DNA of 64,000 nt. It comes from Trichomonas vaginalis G3 (taxonomy: Eukaryota > Parabasalia > Trichomonadida > Trichomonadidae). Shown here one piece after another: positions 46,163-60,353 of the stretch. The translations under genes were made by a program, and so were the position numbers. Each line of letters starts with the position of its first letter. Position 1 is the stretch's first letter. The stretch spans positions 1,116,001 through 1,180,000 of the forward strand of contig NC_067203.1 in assembly GCF_026262505.1 (NCBI RefSeq). The letters run 5' to 3'. The notes beneath the pieces are model-generated. The model was not told the origin of the DNA. It made no database searches and was given only the letters and a program-made list of their open reading frames with translations.

Positions 46163-46300
46163 AAATATTTTTTTATTCTTGACTTTGTTGTTGAGCTATT
46201 TGTTGTTCTTGAGCTATTTGTTGTTGAGTTGTTCTTTGTAATACAATACTTTCACCAGTTGCATCTTCCAATTCGAAACTTTCTGCCGCATAAAGATTTC
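46163..46300 (-). pseudogene. 3' end of an unidentified gene with Q-rich tail
   Basis: The minus strand reads YAAESFELEDATGESIVLQR and ends in a glutamine-rich IAQEQQIAQQQSQE before a stop. The upstream part is cut off at about 46300 where the copy of the inner element begins. The family cannot be told from this fragment. Confidence 0.4.
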
Positions 46301-46734
46301 AAAACATTATTACTCCTATAGGGCTCTATTATACGTCAATGACCCAAACAAATTCAGTTTTAGGTTTGGTACAATGAGATTGTGAAATTCTTATACTGTG
46401 CTAACTCTTCTATTACTGAAGCAAACCTTCCACCGGAGCACACATCATACAAGGAACTACAAACACAACAGGTAGTCATTCACATTCAATAACAAAAGAG
46501 GTTATACAAATCTTGCAGCAGGTTCGAATAGACAGGATGCATAATATGATATTTAAGTGACCCAGTAGATTCAAGCGCAGGTATTTTCTGTGGAACCGCA
46601 GAAATCATGCCCATACTTTCACAACAAATTCAACAGCTCGGTGGCAGATTAATGCAATTTGTGACTGTATTTGCATGGTACCAGCGCGTTCATGAACGCA
46701 CTTGAGCCTAGAATAAATCTTTATTTTAACATAA

Positions 46735-47799
46735 ATGAGCTTGAAGAAAGTATTCGAACAACATCCATGGAGGTCATTTAAGAAATTCAATGAAGCTGCA
46801 AAGGTGGGGAATTAACTAACAGAGCTTAAGTGAAAAGTTCTTTGACAAAAATGTTGTACATCAAACAAAAATAACCCTTACGACTACTTTTTCCAATTTA
46901 CTCCCAACACTCCTGACGCATACCAATTTGACACTCTCATTCAAAGCAAAAAGGAGACATAAACCATTCTCATCTTCATAAAGTTAACACTCGTAAAGCA
47001 TATGCATATCCAATTGAAAATAAAGGAACCGTGAAGTGTTAAAGTTTACAAAAGTTGTAAGCAGAAACATAACCAAGTATTTTACAATCAGACCAAGAAG
47101 TGATACTCAGCAATGAAATCACAGAATTTCTCATAAGCATAACATAACTCAACTATACACTGAAGACCATAACCATAAACATACTCGGTATCATTAACCG
47201 CTTCATAAGAACCTCAAGATTTAAATCAAGAGCGAGACTTAACCGAAGAAACAATGAAACATTTTCTCGAAGTATATAATCCTCACACATTCTACAACAG
47301 ACATACACCAAATTCAATGAACAACAACGAAGAAGAAAAGTATATACAAAAGAAACGAAGCAAAACACAAAATATCAGAAATTCCAACAATTTACTCTCA
47401 TTCCTGGTAGCAAAATCGTGTAGTTTCTGACGACAAACCATTGACAAAGAAACGTTAAGGTTAAGGTCGAAATTATTATATCGTAGACTCTACGCAAGGT
47501 AATGGATATCTTTAAAGCTGCTGACGACTCCATAGCATTTACCCCGACATAAATTAGTCGAAAGTAGTAATGGCAAACTTGCTGAAACATTGACGAAGCA
47601 AAAGCCGAGGAGTGGTTATTGAAAATACTTGACTTATAACACAAACGATGACACTTATAAAGTAAGATATGAAGGAGGCGTTGGAAGTGTTATACCATCT
47701 AAGAACTTGAGAGAATCTAAACCAAACTCTCTGGGACCATTAGAGCGGGAGTACTGGAAAGATAAAACATATGCAGAAAGAATAAAGAAATTCTTCTAA
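46735..47799 (+). pseudogene. Integrase, second copy
   Basis: Collinear with the integrase at 30734-31819 and preceded by the same leader and fibre end (46302-46690). Broken, many breaks. Confidence 0.85.
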
Positions 47800-48132
47800 A
47801 CTTTTTTTTCGTTGGACTGTAAATCAACATAATGAGAACAGTCATGTATTATTAAATGTACCATTTATTTTTGTCATAAATTTACACAGAAAAAATGTTT
47901 AGGTGAAGAGTGAAATTCATCCTGTTTTTTCACCTGTTTTCTCACCCTAGTTATTTTATAACGTTCACATGTAAACGTTATTTTTTTAAATTTTGTGATA
48001 AACTAACGGTTTGACACAAACCCTAAAAATTATTTTACTCAGAATTTTGTGCTAAATTCAGTAAAAAATAATGTTTAGGTGAAAGGTGAAGATGTCACCC
48101 GTTTTCTTCACACTGTTTTCTCACCCAGTTTT

Positions 48133-49100
48133 CACAAAGCGTTTTACGCATGAATTGTACATGTATATTGGAAATCCTAAACAATTTCGTAAGCTTCTAT
48201 TTCTCTGTCAGTATGTCAAAAGTTTTTAACAATGCCGAAAGTTTCTTTTTATATTTCTTCTTGACGTCAGATAGAAGGAATCGTCAGCCAGTTGGATAGT
48301 TTTTTGTTCAGAAAATGCTAACATGTCCATTTTATTTTCTGCTGGCTTTTCTGCTTCTTTCTTTTAAGTCTGCATAGTCGTTTTCTCTATTCTTTTATCT
48401 CTTTGACGGAGTAGTTATATTCCTAATTGCTGCTTTACATTTAGAACATTGCGGATTCATTTTTGCGTTATATTCTGAACCTTACCTGCTAAAACAACTA
48501 AGGCGTCAATGGTTTTCTTAACTCAAAAGCAGTTGTCTTATCTGTTCGTTCCATTCCATATTTTACCTCTTCTATCTTTATCTCTTATCTGCCATCACAT
48601 TCAGCAACTAACGAAACAAAGTTATCGATAGGTCTTAAACTCCCCGATTTATATATGTCAAGAACATTCTTATATACATGTCGCAATCTTGGTCATAACC
48701 TTATGGTTGCAATGAAATCGCTAGAAACTCAAGTTTACCTTCGAATGAAACTTCTTTATTTCTACTGAGTCAGTTGGTTTCACTTCTATTTCATCGAATT
48801 CAGGAATAGTTAGTTTTTGATGCTGAATTTCAGGTAGTTTAGGTAAATGGTCAATAATGTCCTGCATTCATAAAGATACTGTTCATTTGTTTCATCTTTC
48901 GCACTACAGTCTAAATTACTTTGTAAAAGTTCTTGCTTTATGCTTCTGGATTTTTGTTTTCGAAAGTATATGAAGAAGGAATGAAGCTTTTCATTCTCTT
49001 AACATAGATGTTGGATTCATGACTAACGAGTTTGGTGAAGTTGTTGTGGACAGAGTCCGCGTTCGCGCTTGAATTGTTGTTGTGCCGATTGTTGAAACAT
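48133..49100 (-). pseudogene. Gene X, second copy
   Basis: Collinear with 32155-33120 and bracketed by copies of the GGTGA repeats. Broken, many breaks. Confidence 0.85.
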
Positions 49101-49615
49101 ATCTTTACATACAAAATAAAAAAATAAATAAAAAATAAAACTAAAGTTATTTTTTCTATCTTAGGAAATTCATGAAAATTCATGAAGGGTGAGAATTAGG
49201 TGAAAAAGAGGTGACATCTCACCTCTTACCTATAATATATTTTTGGTCATTTACACTCATTACGAAGAAGTTATGACAAAGCATTTACGAAAAGTTATGA
49301 CAAAGCATTTCGAGAAGTTATGGAACAAGTCACGAGGTGAAAAAGAGGTGAGAAAACAGGTGACATCTCACCTCTTCACCTAAATTATATTTAAGGTCAA
49401 AGCTTCCAGAGAGAAAAGATTCCTCATTCGCTAAAGGATTCCAAAAATGAAAAATCATTGATTTCGGCTGAGAAAACAGCAAAACCCTTCTTCACGGGAA
49501 CAAGAAATAAAAGAAGAAATAAAGTAAATTTTTTTTATTCCGTGGACGAATAGAGCACTTTTATGACACTTTTTATTCACGAACAAACAAGACAAATAAG
49601 AAAATAAGAAAATAC

Positions 49616-49687
49616 GGCGCTGTCGCGTTCGAACCACAGACCTTGACCCCTCCATAACACCACCTTAGACCACTGTGCTACGTAGCC
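49616..49687 (-). other. tRNA-like sequence, second copy
   Basis: Same A box (TAGCACAGTGG) and B box (GGTTCGAAC) as 33641-33713; 72 nt against 73. Confidence 0.5.
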
Positions 49688-50207
49688 TGTCGACATAAGA
49701 TTTATATAATTGCATATTTGACGTAAATTTATTTCCATCTGCTTCCACTGCATAGATATTCATACGTGTTTAAAGACATTCATTAAACTTCTTTTCTATT
49801 GCATCTAATCTTGCGTTATTTTTTTTCAAATAACCTTGTCTGTATTCTTCATCATCTCCAGCAGTGTTTGGGTCTTCACCGTTTAAAATATTCATTGTTA
49901 ACCAATTTTTTATCTACAAATTTATTAGTGTTTTGATTCACTTCGTTATGATAACGGTCATATTCTTTCAATACGTAAGTGAAGACAAAATGCGTCGTAC
50001 TTCATTCTAAAAGCTTAAAGAACTTTCAACACAGTTTTGAGGTCTGTCAGTGCGTCAATGAGATAGTATTCGAAGTCAGTCAATAATCTTTTTAAAGTCA
50101 TTTATACAGGATAAAATTTAATGTTGTGAAGAAATAGTGTTTATCTCAAAAAAATAAAGTTAGTTTTTTATTTTATTTATTTTTTTATCCTGTATGTAAG
50201 AACAGTA

Positions 50208-51050
50208 ATGTCAACATTAGAGAAACAAACTGCTATCGTTCATGAAGCATAAATGAAGAATACGAAATACATACAATATAACAAACAATTGAGACTCATT
50301 CGTTTCATCAAAGATGATATGTTCAAATGCAAAAATATTTGACGGCTTGTTTTGCTCCAGATACTAAGCTTCCTAAAGACTGGTTTAGGACCAAAGCACC
50401 ATAGACTATTAAGTGAAGCACAGCGAGACGTACTTTTTTCTGAAAACAGTGAAGAACAGCGAGTAGTAAAAATCCAGTTCGCCAAAAACCTCTATGAAAA
50501 CCGTGAAAAATTGCCAAACGGTTTGAGAGGATATATGTTCATAGACTTCTCGTAAATGTTGTAGCATGTGGGCTTCACCTCGTTTATGCTTGGTATGTTG
50601 TAAACCTTACTTGACGAAATTCACAGCAAGAACGCGAACAGATGAAAAGAAACTTCAAGCAAAAGATGAAGTCATTGAATCCAAAGACAAAAGCATACAG
50701 AAAGAAATACCACGTTCAGTACCAAAAGGAAAGGAAAAGACTATAAGTATATGATTTATATGAAGAGTTGGAGAAAGAAGAAGACAGAGATATGGTTATG
50801 TTGCATTTAGTGAGAAGAAACAACAAGAGCTTTTATGACTTAGCTAAAATATATAAATCTGACGAAACTGTTCTATCGTGAAAACTTACGATTTCAATGA
50901 CACCTAATGAGCAAATAAAGGAAATTGTCAAAATACTCTTCCTCAAACACCTATGACTCAAGAGTTGGCAACCAATACTTAATTCAAAGAAGATTAACAT
51001 TGCTAAAGGAAAAAATAACAGAATATTTTGATAACTTCAAAGAGGAAGAA
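50208..51050 (+). pseudogene. KilA-N protein, second copy
   Basis: Collinear with 34236-35096, with the same leader. Broken, many breaks. The unknown minus-strand gene that follows (51110-51570) copies 35150-35623. Confidence 0.85.
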
Positions 51051-51654
51051 AAAAAAACTTTTTTTGTTTCAATGCTTTGAAATTTTATACAAAAATATAT
51101 TTTTGGTTAAATAGCTCAGGGTCAATTTCTTCAACCATTTACTTCCTTCGTCAATGTCAATAGAAGCTTCTTCAACCTTTGGTAAAACTTTTGTATAACA
51201 ATCTTTGTTCGTTATTGTCTTCAGATGAAGATAATATTTCACATTTATTTCACCCTTCTTATATTTTCTGTCGAAAGATTCATAGCAATACTGAAGAAAT
51301 CAATGTTGGAGTTCTTTATGACAGTATAGTGTGTATCCTTTGACATTCACGAAAGAAACTCTTTTGTTTCAAAACACTGCTAACTCTTTGAAGTATAACG
51401 TTTGCGGTCAATGACGATAGCTAATGGTTCTGACATACTGACAAACTTAGATTCTTCACAAACTTCTTGTTAAAGATAACATTAACGTTTGAAGCATTAT
51501 TGAACTCATTCTTGATGGCAGTAGCGAGAGCATTGTATGAAAGAACTTGCAATCTTGCATGTGTTTCATTAAAATAAAAATATTAAATTATTTTGAAAAA
51601 TAACTTAAAAAATCTAATCTAATTTTTTTCAAAAATATTTTTTTATTTCACTAC

Positions 51655-54600
51655 TAAAGAGTATCGGAAGTTGTCTTAAGTTAGAAAACACTCGGAAATA
51701 AAACAACTTCTTATCAGAAGCTAAATATAGGATGTTGCAAGCATTACGCAACAAACAAAAAAGCACTCGCTGACTTCATTTAAAGACTACAATTGTGCAA
51801 TAAGTTATGATAGAATTCATGAATTCATAAAGCCGCAACGGCGCAGGAAAGTCCATGCAAGAGCATTTCCTTTAAATGACTATTGCTATTGACTTATATC
51901 ATAACGTTCAGTACCTCTATGAAGTAAGAAGAGAAATGTTTGCACTAACAAATGCGAACGTTGGTCATACTCGTAAAGCTCTTTCGCCATGATGTTCGTC
52001 AAGAAAATGTTTGACATAACAAATGCAAACGTTGGTGAAAACAAGAAGAAAGACGACACACTGAAAACAGGAAGAGAGAGTTAAAAGTGCTATAGAACAA
52101 GTCGCAAAGCTAACGATGTCATTCGTTCCATTGACGACAAACCAAAAGAAGGTGAGAGATGGTTAAAGAAAGATAGAATAGGAAAGGAAATGTGAAGTCA
52201 GGCAATGACTCATTGACTTTAACATCGAAGCTTTTAGATGAACAAACAGAGAATATTTACACAAACATTTCGGTAAGGTTTTCATGAGACTCTTAGAGAA
52301 ATTAAAATAACTCGCAAACAAAGATGGATGTATGTTTAAACTTGGTGGAAAGTATGAATGTTCTACGTTAAACTCAATAATATGGAACATTACTACATCA
52401 GCTCTTTGAAGGAGAACTTTATATCAGAGATAGAAGCAAATGCTGCAGGTATTGTTGAAATGCACTATGACTCTTCTTGCAAAACATAAAGATCTTACTG
52501 AAATAAAAGATGTATGATTTAACAGAATATGAAGGCTTTAACGATGTAGATGTAAAGAAAGGCAAACCAAAAAAAGAGACCATATAGAGATGAAAGCACA
52601 CTGACCAAATGACCAGAAAGCCATTTTGGAAGCTTTAAGCAAAACAGGAAACCCAGCACTTATAGAAAGCTTTTGGAAAGATAATGGTGAAAAGAAGTTT
52701 TAATAAGAATAGAACGGTTCAGTTATGGAAGTATCTTTGCACATACCTATAATCTTGAAACGCTACCAAATCTTCAATGAATTGAACAAAGAACTGCAGC
52801 ACTTATGACAGAAGACAATTGTTTCGTTTATGCTTGCATTCAGGCTGGAGTATAAAATGAAGAAACTATTGACCACAATGAAGAAGTCCATTCGTGTTAG
52901 AGACTTTCCTCAAAGTAAAGTACAAGAATTTCTGACGCAACAGGTATAGCATTTAATGTTACATTGGTTATTTCAATGACTCAAGACATAATGAAATAAA
53001 GAGATACATACCAAAAGAATGCGAAACTGTTAGAACTATTGACTTACTTCTTGTTGAAGACCACTAAATGCTAAATGAAAGATTACCAAATGACAACATA
53101 CTTCATTCGAAACTATATAGAAATCTTGAAGAGTGTGGTGGAATGACATTGAGAAACAGATAAGATTTAACAAAGAGAGAAGATAATATTAGTTCGTTAT
53201 GATAGAACAACACCGCTATGGGATGTTATGAAAAATTGTGGGAGTGAAATATTTCGAACACTATTTCTCTATGGAGAACTTTTCACAATATACTACTGAC
53301 TTATATAACAGAACTGCACCATTTAAAGATTTGACATATGCTCCAAAAGTATTGTGTACAACTGAAGAAAGAAGCAGAGTCAAAAGAAGTAATAAAGCTA
53401 ATGTAAATTCATTCCCTGAGCAACGTTTTCTTTGCTGACTTTGGAGTGTAGTACGGATGGCTTTCATAAAGCTTTTAACATCTGTTATGACAGTGAAGAT
53501 GGTTCAGTGGAGTGAAAGCATTTGGGGTTCAGAAACTGTGCAACAGAATTTTTGGAAAAGACTTCTGACAAGAGTTTAATATATTCCATAACCTCAGTTA
53601 TGACATAAACTTCATCTTAAGACACATACAGAAGTCGAAAAGGAACTCCCATCATTAAAGTCACGAACAATGCAAATAACTGGCTTATATAAAGGACGGG
53701 CAATATTATAAAGACTCTTACAGTGTTTATAAATAAAAAGCTTAACTATTTCCTGCTATGTTAACTTACAAACAGGACCGAAAGAAGTATTTTCCATATA
53801 ACTACTACAGCAGTGTTTTGTTAGAAATGACAACAGAACTGGTGTCATTTCTGAAGCAGTAAGTTTATCCATGATGCAAGATACTTTAATGAAGAACATA
53901 GATTCATCCAAAAGGTTGCAGAATAGATGAAAACCACTTCGACTAGAAAAATATAGCACGTTTTACTGCAAACAAGATGTAAGAAATTTTAAGAGAAGGT
54001 TTTGTAAAGTTCCGCAATGACTTATTGAAAGGTTTGAATTAAACGTTTAAATAACGTTAGTATTTGTTCTATTGCTATATATTGTGAGAACAGAGTATAC
54101 TTCCCGAATGGAAATCTTTATGACCTCTCAAATAAAACAGAGAATTTTATTTCGAGATGCATTCAAGGTGAAGATGTATGTTGTCAGATAACATGAAACA
54201 AAAGAGACAAAAAGAAACTCAATTGCTGACTTCGACACTGTTTCATTATATCCTTCAGCTATAGCAAGACTTATACTTTAGAAGGTATTCCAAAGTATTG
54301 AAGGAAGAAATGTTAAGCACAGAGTATCTATGAGACATTTATTCGATGATGACCAAAGGAACCCATTGGTGAAAAGTTTATGTCTGGTTCTTGTTCTCAT
54401 TAAGATAACAGAGATTGGTAATACCAGACACTTTCATTTAATAGTTTGCGACCCTGAACTAAATCAGAACTTAACGTGCCAAGAAGTTCAAACACTTGCT
54501 GTCTCATGTTATGTTGACCATATAACATTAACAAAGACTCATAAAATATCAAAGGTTCAAATGTGAAAGTGTTGCAGGATACTATTACGATGGAAACAGA

Positions 54601-55480
54601 GATATGAGAATAGAGATGAAAGTAAAGAAGTTGTTTGAGTTAAAGGGTTAAAGATAAGAAAGAAGGAAACCATTACAAGAAATTATAAATACTCATTCTG
54701 AACAGCATTTATGGCAAAACTATTCTATCTCCTATTGAGTCAAAAATAACCATAGTAAATGACAAAGATGCTATAAGATATGCTATTAAGAAATTACAAC
54801 CATATAGTGAAGTTCGAAGGTTTGGATGGTTCAGATAAAACTATTTTCAAGCTAACGAAAGCATTTGCAGACACTTTAACTTTCTGTCCACTTGGTGTTA
54901 TATCTGTCTATGTCAAAAGTATTATGAATGTGAAGTATTCTGTACTTGCTTGAAGATATGGGTCTTCAAATCTTTACCAAGGATACCGACAGTATGCACT
55001 TATATAAATGAAGAACATACCAAAAGCTTGCAGCAGAGTTTAAGAAGAGATATGGTCGCGAATTATAGGAAAACCTTGGTCATTTCATAGCGACTTTGCA
55101 AGAAATAACACCTGGAAAACAAAGTTTAGTTATAAAGTATTTTTCTGTGGAAAGAAGACTACATAGACTTACTACTAACCGATTTAAAATGAAGTTGCAT
55201 TTCCTGCAGAATGAAGGCGTGAAGCAAGATGTTATTGCTTTACCGCTAATGAAATGTTTCTGAAGTATACTATGCTATTACAATGAAGATAAGAAATCTT
55301 CACATACCTGTTGGAACATATGACAAAACTCTGAGTTCAGTTTAATGAAACTTTACAAAGCACTTTATGATGGTCAAGAGATTGCATTCGACTTATGTAA
55401 GTCATGTCAACCTTCTTTGCCTAAAAAGATTCAACTTTTCAATAACGACTAAAACAAGCTTTATTCGTAAGTTGAAGTCT
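51655..55480 (+). pseudogene. PolB locus, second copy
   Basis: Collinear with 35715-39550; copies of the double hairpins follow it at about 55485-55580. Broken, many breaks. Confidence 0.85.
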
Positions 55481-55639
55481 GAGGTCATGGGCATTCCGCC
55501 CTTGCCGCTAGCCGGCTTATTTTTGTCAGCAATGGAGGTCATATGAGGTCATGGGCTTCGCCCTTGCCTAGCGGCTTATTTTTGTCAGCAATTGAGGTCA
55601 TTCGTGATAAAATAAAGCTAGCGTAGATTTTTACAATAC

Positions 55640-57260
55640 TCGATGGAAGAGTTTAAGTAGTTGTGCTTCAATGTAGAGACAGTCCTTCCCATCTGGAGGC
55701 AAGAAACTGGACATTTATGGTCATGAGTGAGAACATGTCTATCCAAAACTCACGATTGAAGCCAGTTAATTTATAGTATTTAGGTTAGGAAGTGTGAAGT
55801 TTCTTGTATGACCAATGAAACTCATTTTCAAACGCCTTTGGCTATATAAGAGTAAAGTATTGCTGCTTTCTATCCCAAATGCCAGGTGTTTACAATCTTT
55901 GAACATTCATTTTCCCTCGGAAGCATTGCATCATAATTGAAAAACATTCTTAAAATCATATTGGTTCAGAGATTTGAAACTTATACGTAATGGATTTTCT
56001 TTTCTTTTTAGCGACTTCATTGGAATGGTGAGAATACAATGAATTGACAGTCATGTGTTCCATTCTTCATTTTCATTAAATTCTATATGAAGAGTCTATA
56101 AGTTGTGCTGACTACCTCTTTCCTTCAGTTGTGCAAGAAACTTCACTAAAGGCTGTAAAGTTTGTAACTTCAATGTTGAACTTTTTCTCGAACATCTCAT
56201 TAAATGAAATCATACATTGCAACAATGTTGTATATGCTCTTTAAAGTATTTGTATATAGTAAATGTTTTGGCGCTTAAAGACTGTTCGTCATTTTCTATC
56301 TCGACTTGAAAGTATGTAAGTCACCTTTCTGAAAGCACGTTTATATACATAGATGTTATGCAATGTACTTCTCTTCAATTATTGTTCACAATCCAGTCTG
56401 TGGAAACTTAAACGTTACTCTGTTCCCTTTATTTTGACGTTCAGGTTTTCACTACTGAATCGCAACAGATAAAAGGTATTTCCTATACATTTAGTTTGGA
56501 TAAAATAAACCATTTACTCTTCTTTGCTTCAGCTTCTTTGCTTTTTTCTTCCCTTTGCTTTTGCTTCTTCTCTAGCTTTTTTCGCCAGCAAAACGTGGTT
56601 CTTCTGTCTTCCAGCAGCTAATGCAGCTAGTTGTTTTTTCACTAAGTTTTCTCTTTGGTCTCTCTGGCTTGTTTGTTTTGTTTTTGTTCCTTCAGTTCGG
56701 ATAAATTTGCTCACGAATTTCCTTTCTTCAATGCTTCAACATCTATGACCCTTGGGTCTTGTCCGTAGGGCTTGTCTGAGTCATTTGACTGTAGATAAAA
56801 AACTAAATTAAAAAACTTTAACGATGTAAAATGAGCTTGTCAAAATCAGAACGAGAGTCTATTATATTAAATGACGCAAGAGGAATACAACATCCTTTCT
56901 ATTAGTAAGTCAGAGTAAAGATGGTAAATATACGTAAGAAAAAAGAAAGGTTCCATTAGCAAATACAGAGAGCGACAACATTAAGGTGCATGACAAGGGT
57001 GAAGTCACGAAGCCCATATAAACCTTCTGTTCAAACTGAGCCACCAAAGAACAAGAAGAAAAGAAGCCAGATGTACTTTCAATAAACGAACCAAGAGCTT
57101 ATTGCAAAGTTCGTGAATTTCATTGAAAAACAAACCGAGTCAAAGAACCTGACCGCAGTGAAGAAGTTGAGACAAAATAGAGAATGTACAGTTATGTGAA
57201 AATTCAAGAAACAACTTCCACACAATACCAAGAAGAAAGAGTGAGAATAATGAAGTAAAA
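55640..57260. pseudogene. Minor capsid and small charged genes, second copy
   Basis: Collinear with 39696-41324: minor capsid locus (minus, to about 56490), K/E/A-rich basic protein (minus), charged protein (plus, from about 56831). All broken, many breaks. Confidence 0.8.
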
Positions 57261-57286
57261 TAGATATTTTTATCTGAAGTAAATAC

Positions 57287-58859
57287 ATGCAGAACGAACA
57301 GTTAAACGAATTACTCCAGCAGAGCATATTCATCAGATTCGCTCATATTTCGATATCAATAGACATATGCAGTTCAAATTGGGTGACACTATAGAAAATA
57401 TCTGACGCAAAGATTCCATCACAACCTGGAACTGCTAAAGATAACAATGGGTAACATTCAATCTCTCACCTTCTGGTGAAAAATATGTTGGACTTTACAA
57501 TACATTCATTTACGTATAAAATGGAAGGTCAATTTATTGTAGATAAAGAAATTGGTTCAGGTTCAAATAAAACAACCACCAGGATTTGGATTGGTTTCGA
57601 TGACGCTTTCTATGCAGTTGCTGGATATCAAATCCTTGCAAATGGTCGTATCGTAATATTCTCAAGACAACGCAAGAGAAGAAGCATAATATAACTTCAA
57701 ACTCAACAAACTACCGAAACAAATAAGAAAGTAAATGTTTTTCTCAAAGACTCGACATGAAGATGTATGGAGTCATTCGGAACATGCAGAACAGGACAAA
57801 TTGTTAGTGTCCAATTACCGGAAAATCATTTGATTTTAAGCTTCGTTTAAGAATTCCTGTTAGAAGATTCCTTCCATTAGAAGCTATTCGATTTATTCCA
57901 GCTTTTGCAGGAACATTCAGCTAAAGTAAATTCAAGTACGACGCTTACAATGCACATCTATATCTGTAAATGATATCATTGCTTTCAATCCAACTCTTAA
58001 AGTTTGCATTTGCTTCAGATTCAATCCACCGACAAATAAATTTGTTCCATGGAATGAACCATTCACTATGATAACGAAGGCAGTAGAAGCTAGTGGAACA
58101 GTTACTATTACAACTGTAAAACCAGCAACTATTTCGAACAAAGATGGATTTTAATGAATGTTTCATTCATCCAAAGTCATTCTCTTTAGACCCTAACATT
58201 TATACAGAACTTTGTAGAACATTATATCAACGAGGCTTTATGTTTTCCTGTTAAGAGTTTATGGATTGGATCCTATGACGGTTCATTCTCAAAGAATACA
58301 GATAGTTCAAGTGCAACATTTACAGCAGCTTATTACGCCTATTAATGTTAAGTTAATTTGGGCACTATTTAGAAAGAAAGACAACTATTATGTTAATTTT
58401 GAGAACCCTAAGTTTAAATATCTTCAGCTTTCCATGGGGCTTATGGAAATATGCTGCAGAACCTGAAAAATCATATGGACCTGTATTATATGAAATGGTT
58501 GCGAAACGCCTGCAATACAAACAATGATATGATAGATTTAATGAAGATGTTATGAGGTCATTGGTGGATGATGGTAGTGTGGAACAAAATGGGATAGCTA
58601 TGACAACACACATTTCTTATGTGGTTTTCCAACAGAAGTGGACTTTTGCTTCCAGCAAGGTCAAACATCTACTGCTCAATAACATCACAAATTGGGTCTG
58701 TTAAAGGACCTATTGAACTAGCAAACTGAAAACGTACCAAAGCCACTTATGGGATTTATGAGGGATTGTTTGCTTTGCCATTCAGGTGCGTGCTAATGGA
58801 ATCCCAATAATAAGATTAGAATGACTATAACTTAGCCTACGGACGACAGTGAGGAATAA
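57287..58859 (+). pseudogene. Major capsid protein locus, second copy
   Basis: Collinear with 41352-42925. Broken, many breaks. Followed by copies of the membrane P/T-rich protein (from 58890) and the small coiled-coil protein (59404-59640). Confidence 0.85.
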
Positions 58860-59625
58860 AGGATGAACGTTTATTTTTAAAGCTTATAAATGAGTTCTTT
58901 CATCAAGCTCTCGTGAACCTTCACATCTATGAAAACAAACTTTACCAAACGATTATGGAGCACCTATTGAATATTTCTTAACGAGCTGCACAATGGCTAA
59001 AAGCAGTCTCACCAAGTAGGTGTTCCACCAGCTCCTGTCAAAAAATAGCATTTGGTCAAGTCTCTTATATAAAATATGTCTCCCACTAGGTTTGCTAGCT
59101 ACAGCAGGAGCAGTTATGATGTTGAAAAAGAAATAAAGCAAATGTTATAAATAATACTGAAGTAGCTGAATTTGAACAAACTCGACACCATCGCCAAAAC
59201 CAACGTCAAAACCAACGCCTTCACAAAACACACCTTAATGACTCCTGAACCTATGAAGTACAAACTCTGTTCAAAGTCAACTCCAAAACCGACTCCAACA
59301 TTTAAACCAGAACCTACTCCTCAAATAAATCGTAAATACTCTGCGTTTCCTTACTGAAAAAATAATGTTATTTAATTTTATTTGAACATTTTTATTAGAG
59401 TAAAATGACGACTAAAGTCACTGAAGCAATGAAACAAAAATTTTTGAGTAGAATAACATTAAATCAGGAGCGGTTCCAGAAGGTTTTTACGTTCATACTA
59501 TGAAGGAGGTAGAGTTCAGTTTTAGAAAAGATAAAGCAACCATTAGATAAAGAAGAAATTTTGAGAAAGATTAAACTTCATGAGAAACATGCTGAACTTT
59601 AAGAAGAAGTTAAGAAAGTTGGAGA

Positions 59626-60348
59626 AAGGAAGAAGAGTTATAAAGCAATGATTCAAGTGGGTGAAAAAAGAGGTGAGATTTCACCACTTCAACCTAAAAT
59701 TTATTTTTGGTGCTATGTTTCATACGTGTGAGGGTGTGATATCAATTAATTTTTAAGTTTATTTTTAAGTTTATTTTTTATTTTATTTTTATATAAATGA
59801 CGAAAACTATTGAATAAAAACTACAACGGTCATGGTTCAAGAATTTGTTCTTCGTTCCTCGTGAAAATACATTCTATCAGATACGAGGGAAAAGGGTAAA
59901 GTTAGTTTTGAGCGTTTACGACAAAACAAACATAATGGGAAGATATATAAAAGATAGATACAAATGGTAAACGTGTTTCATTAGCTTTGTCAAAACTTAC
60001 AGGTATAAACTATGACAGTGATTTTGACCTATATGAAGAAGAAAGTGAGTCAGAAGATTATGAGCTGTTATGTGAAGCACAGCAATGGGAAGCGCTGCAA
60101 TACTTTTGTAAATGAGAACATTAGTGGAACGTTTAGTGAGAACGTTTATTTTTCATTTAGTGAGTCGTTAGCGAAAATGTTGGTGAGCTCGTTAGTGAAG
60201 TGGTTGCGGCTTTGTAAATATTTAAGGTTAAGTGAGTGTTTGTCGTTTTGTGTTGTAAATATATACGTTACTGTTTTGTAAATATTTAAGGTTATTATTG
60301 GGTAAGGTGGAACGCAGTGCCGCCGTACCCAAAGATAACATACTAACT
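59626..60348 (-). repeat. Right TIR of inner Maverick, second copy
   Basis: Ends ...CATACTAACT at 60348 and is followed by GAAGT (60349-60353), as at 44413/44414. Contains a third copy of the TIR gene, broken. Confidence 0.85.
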
Positions 60349-60353
60349 GAAGT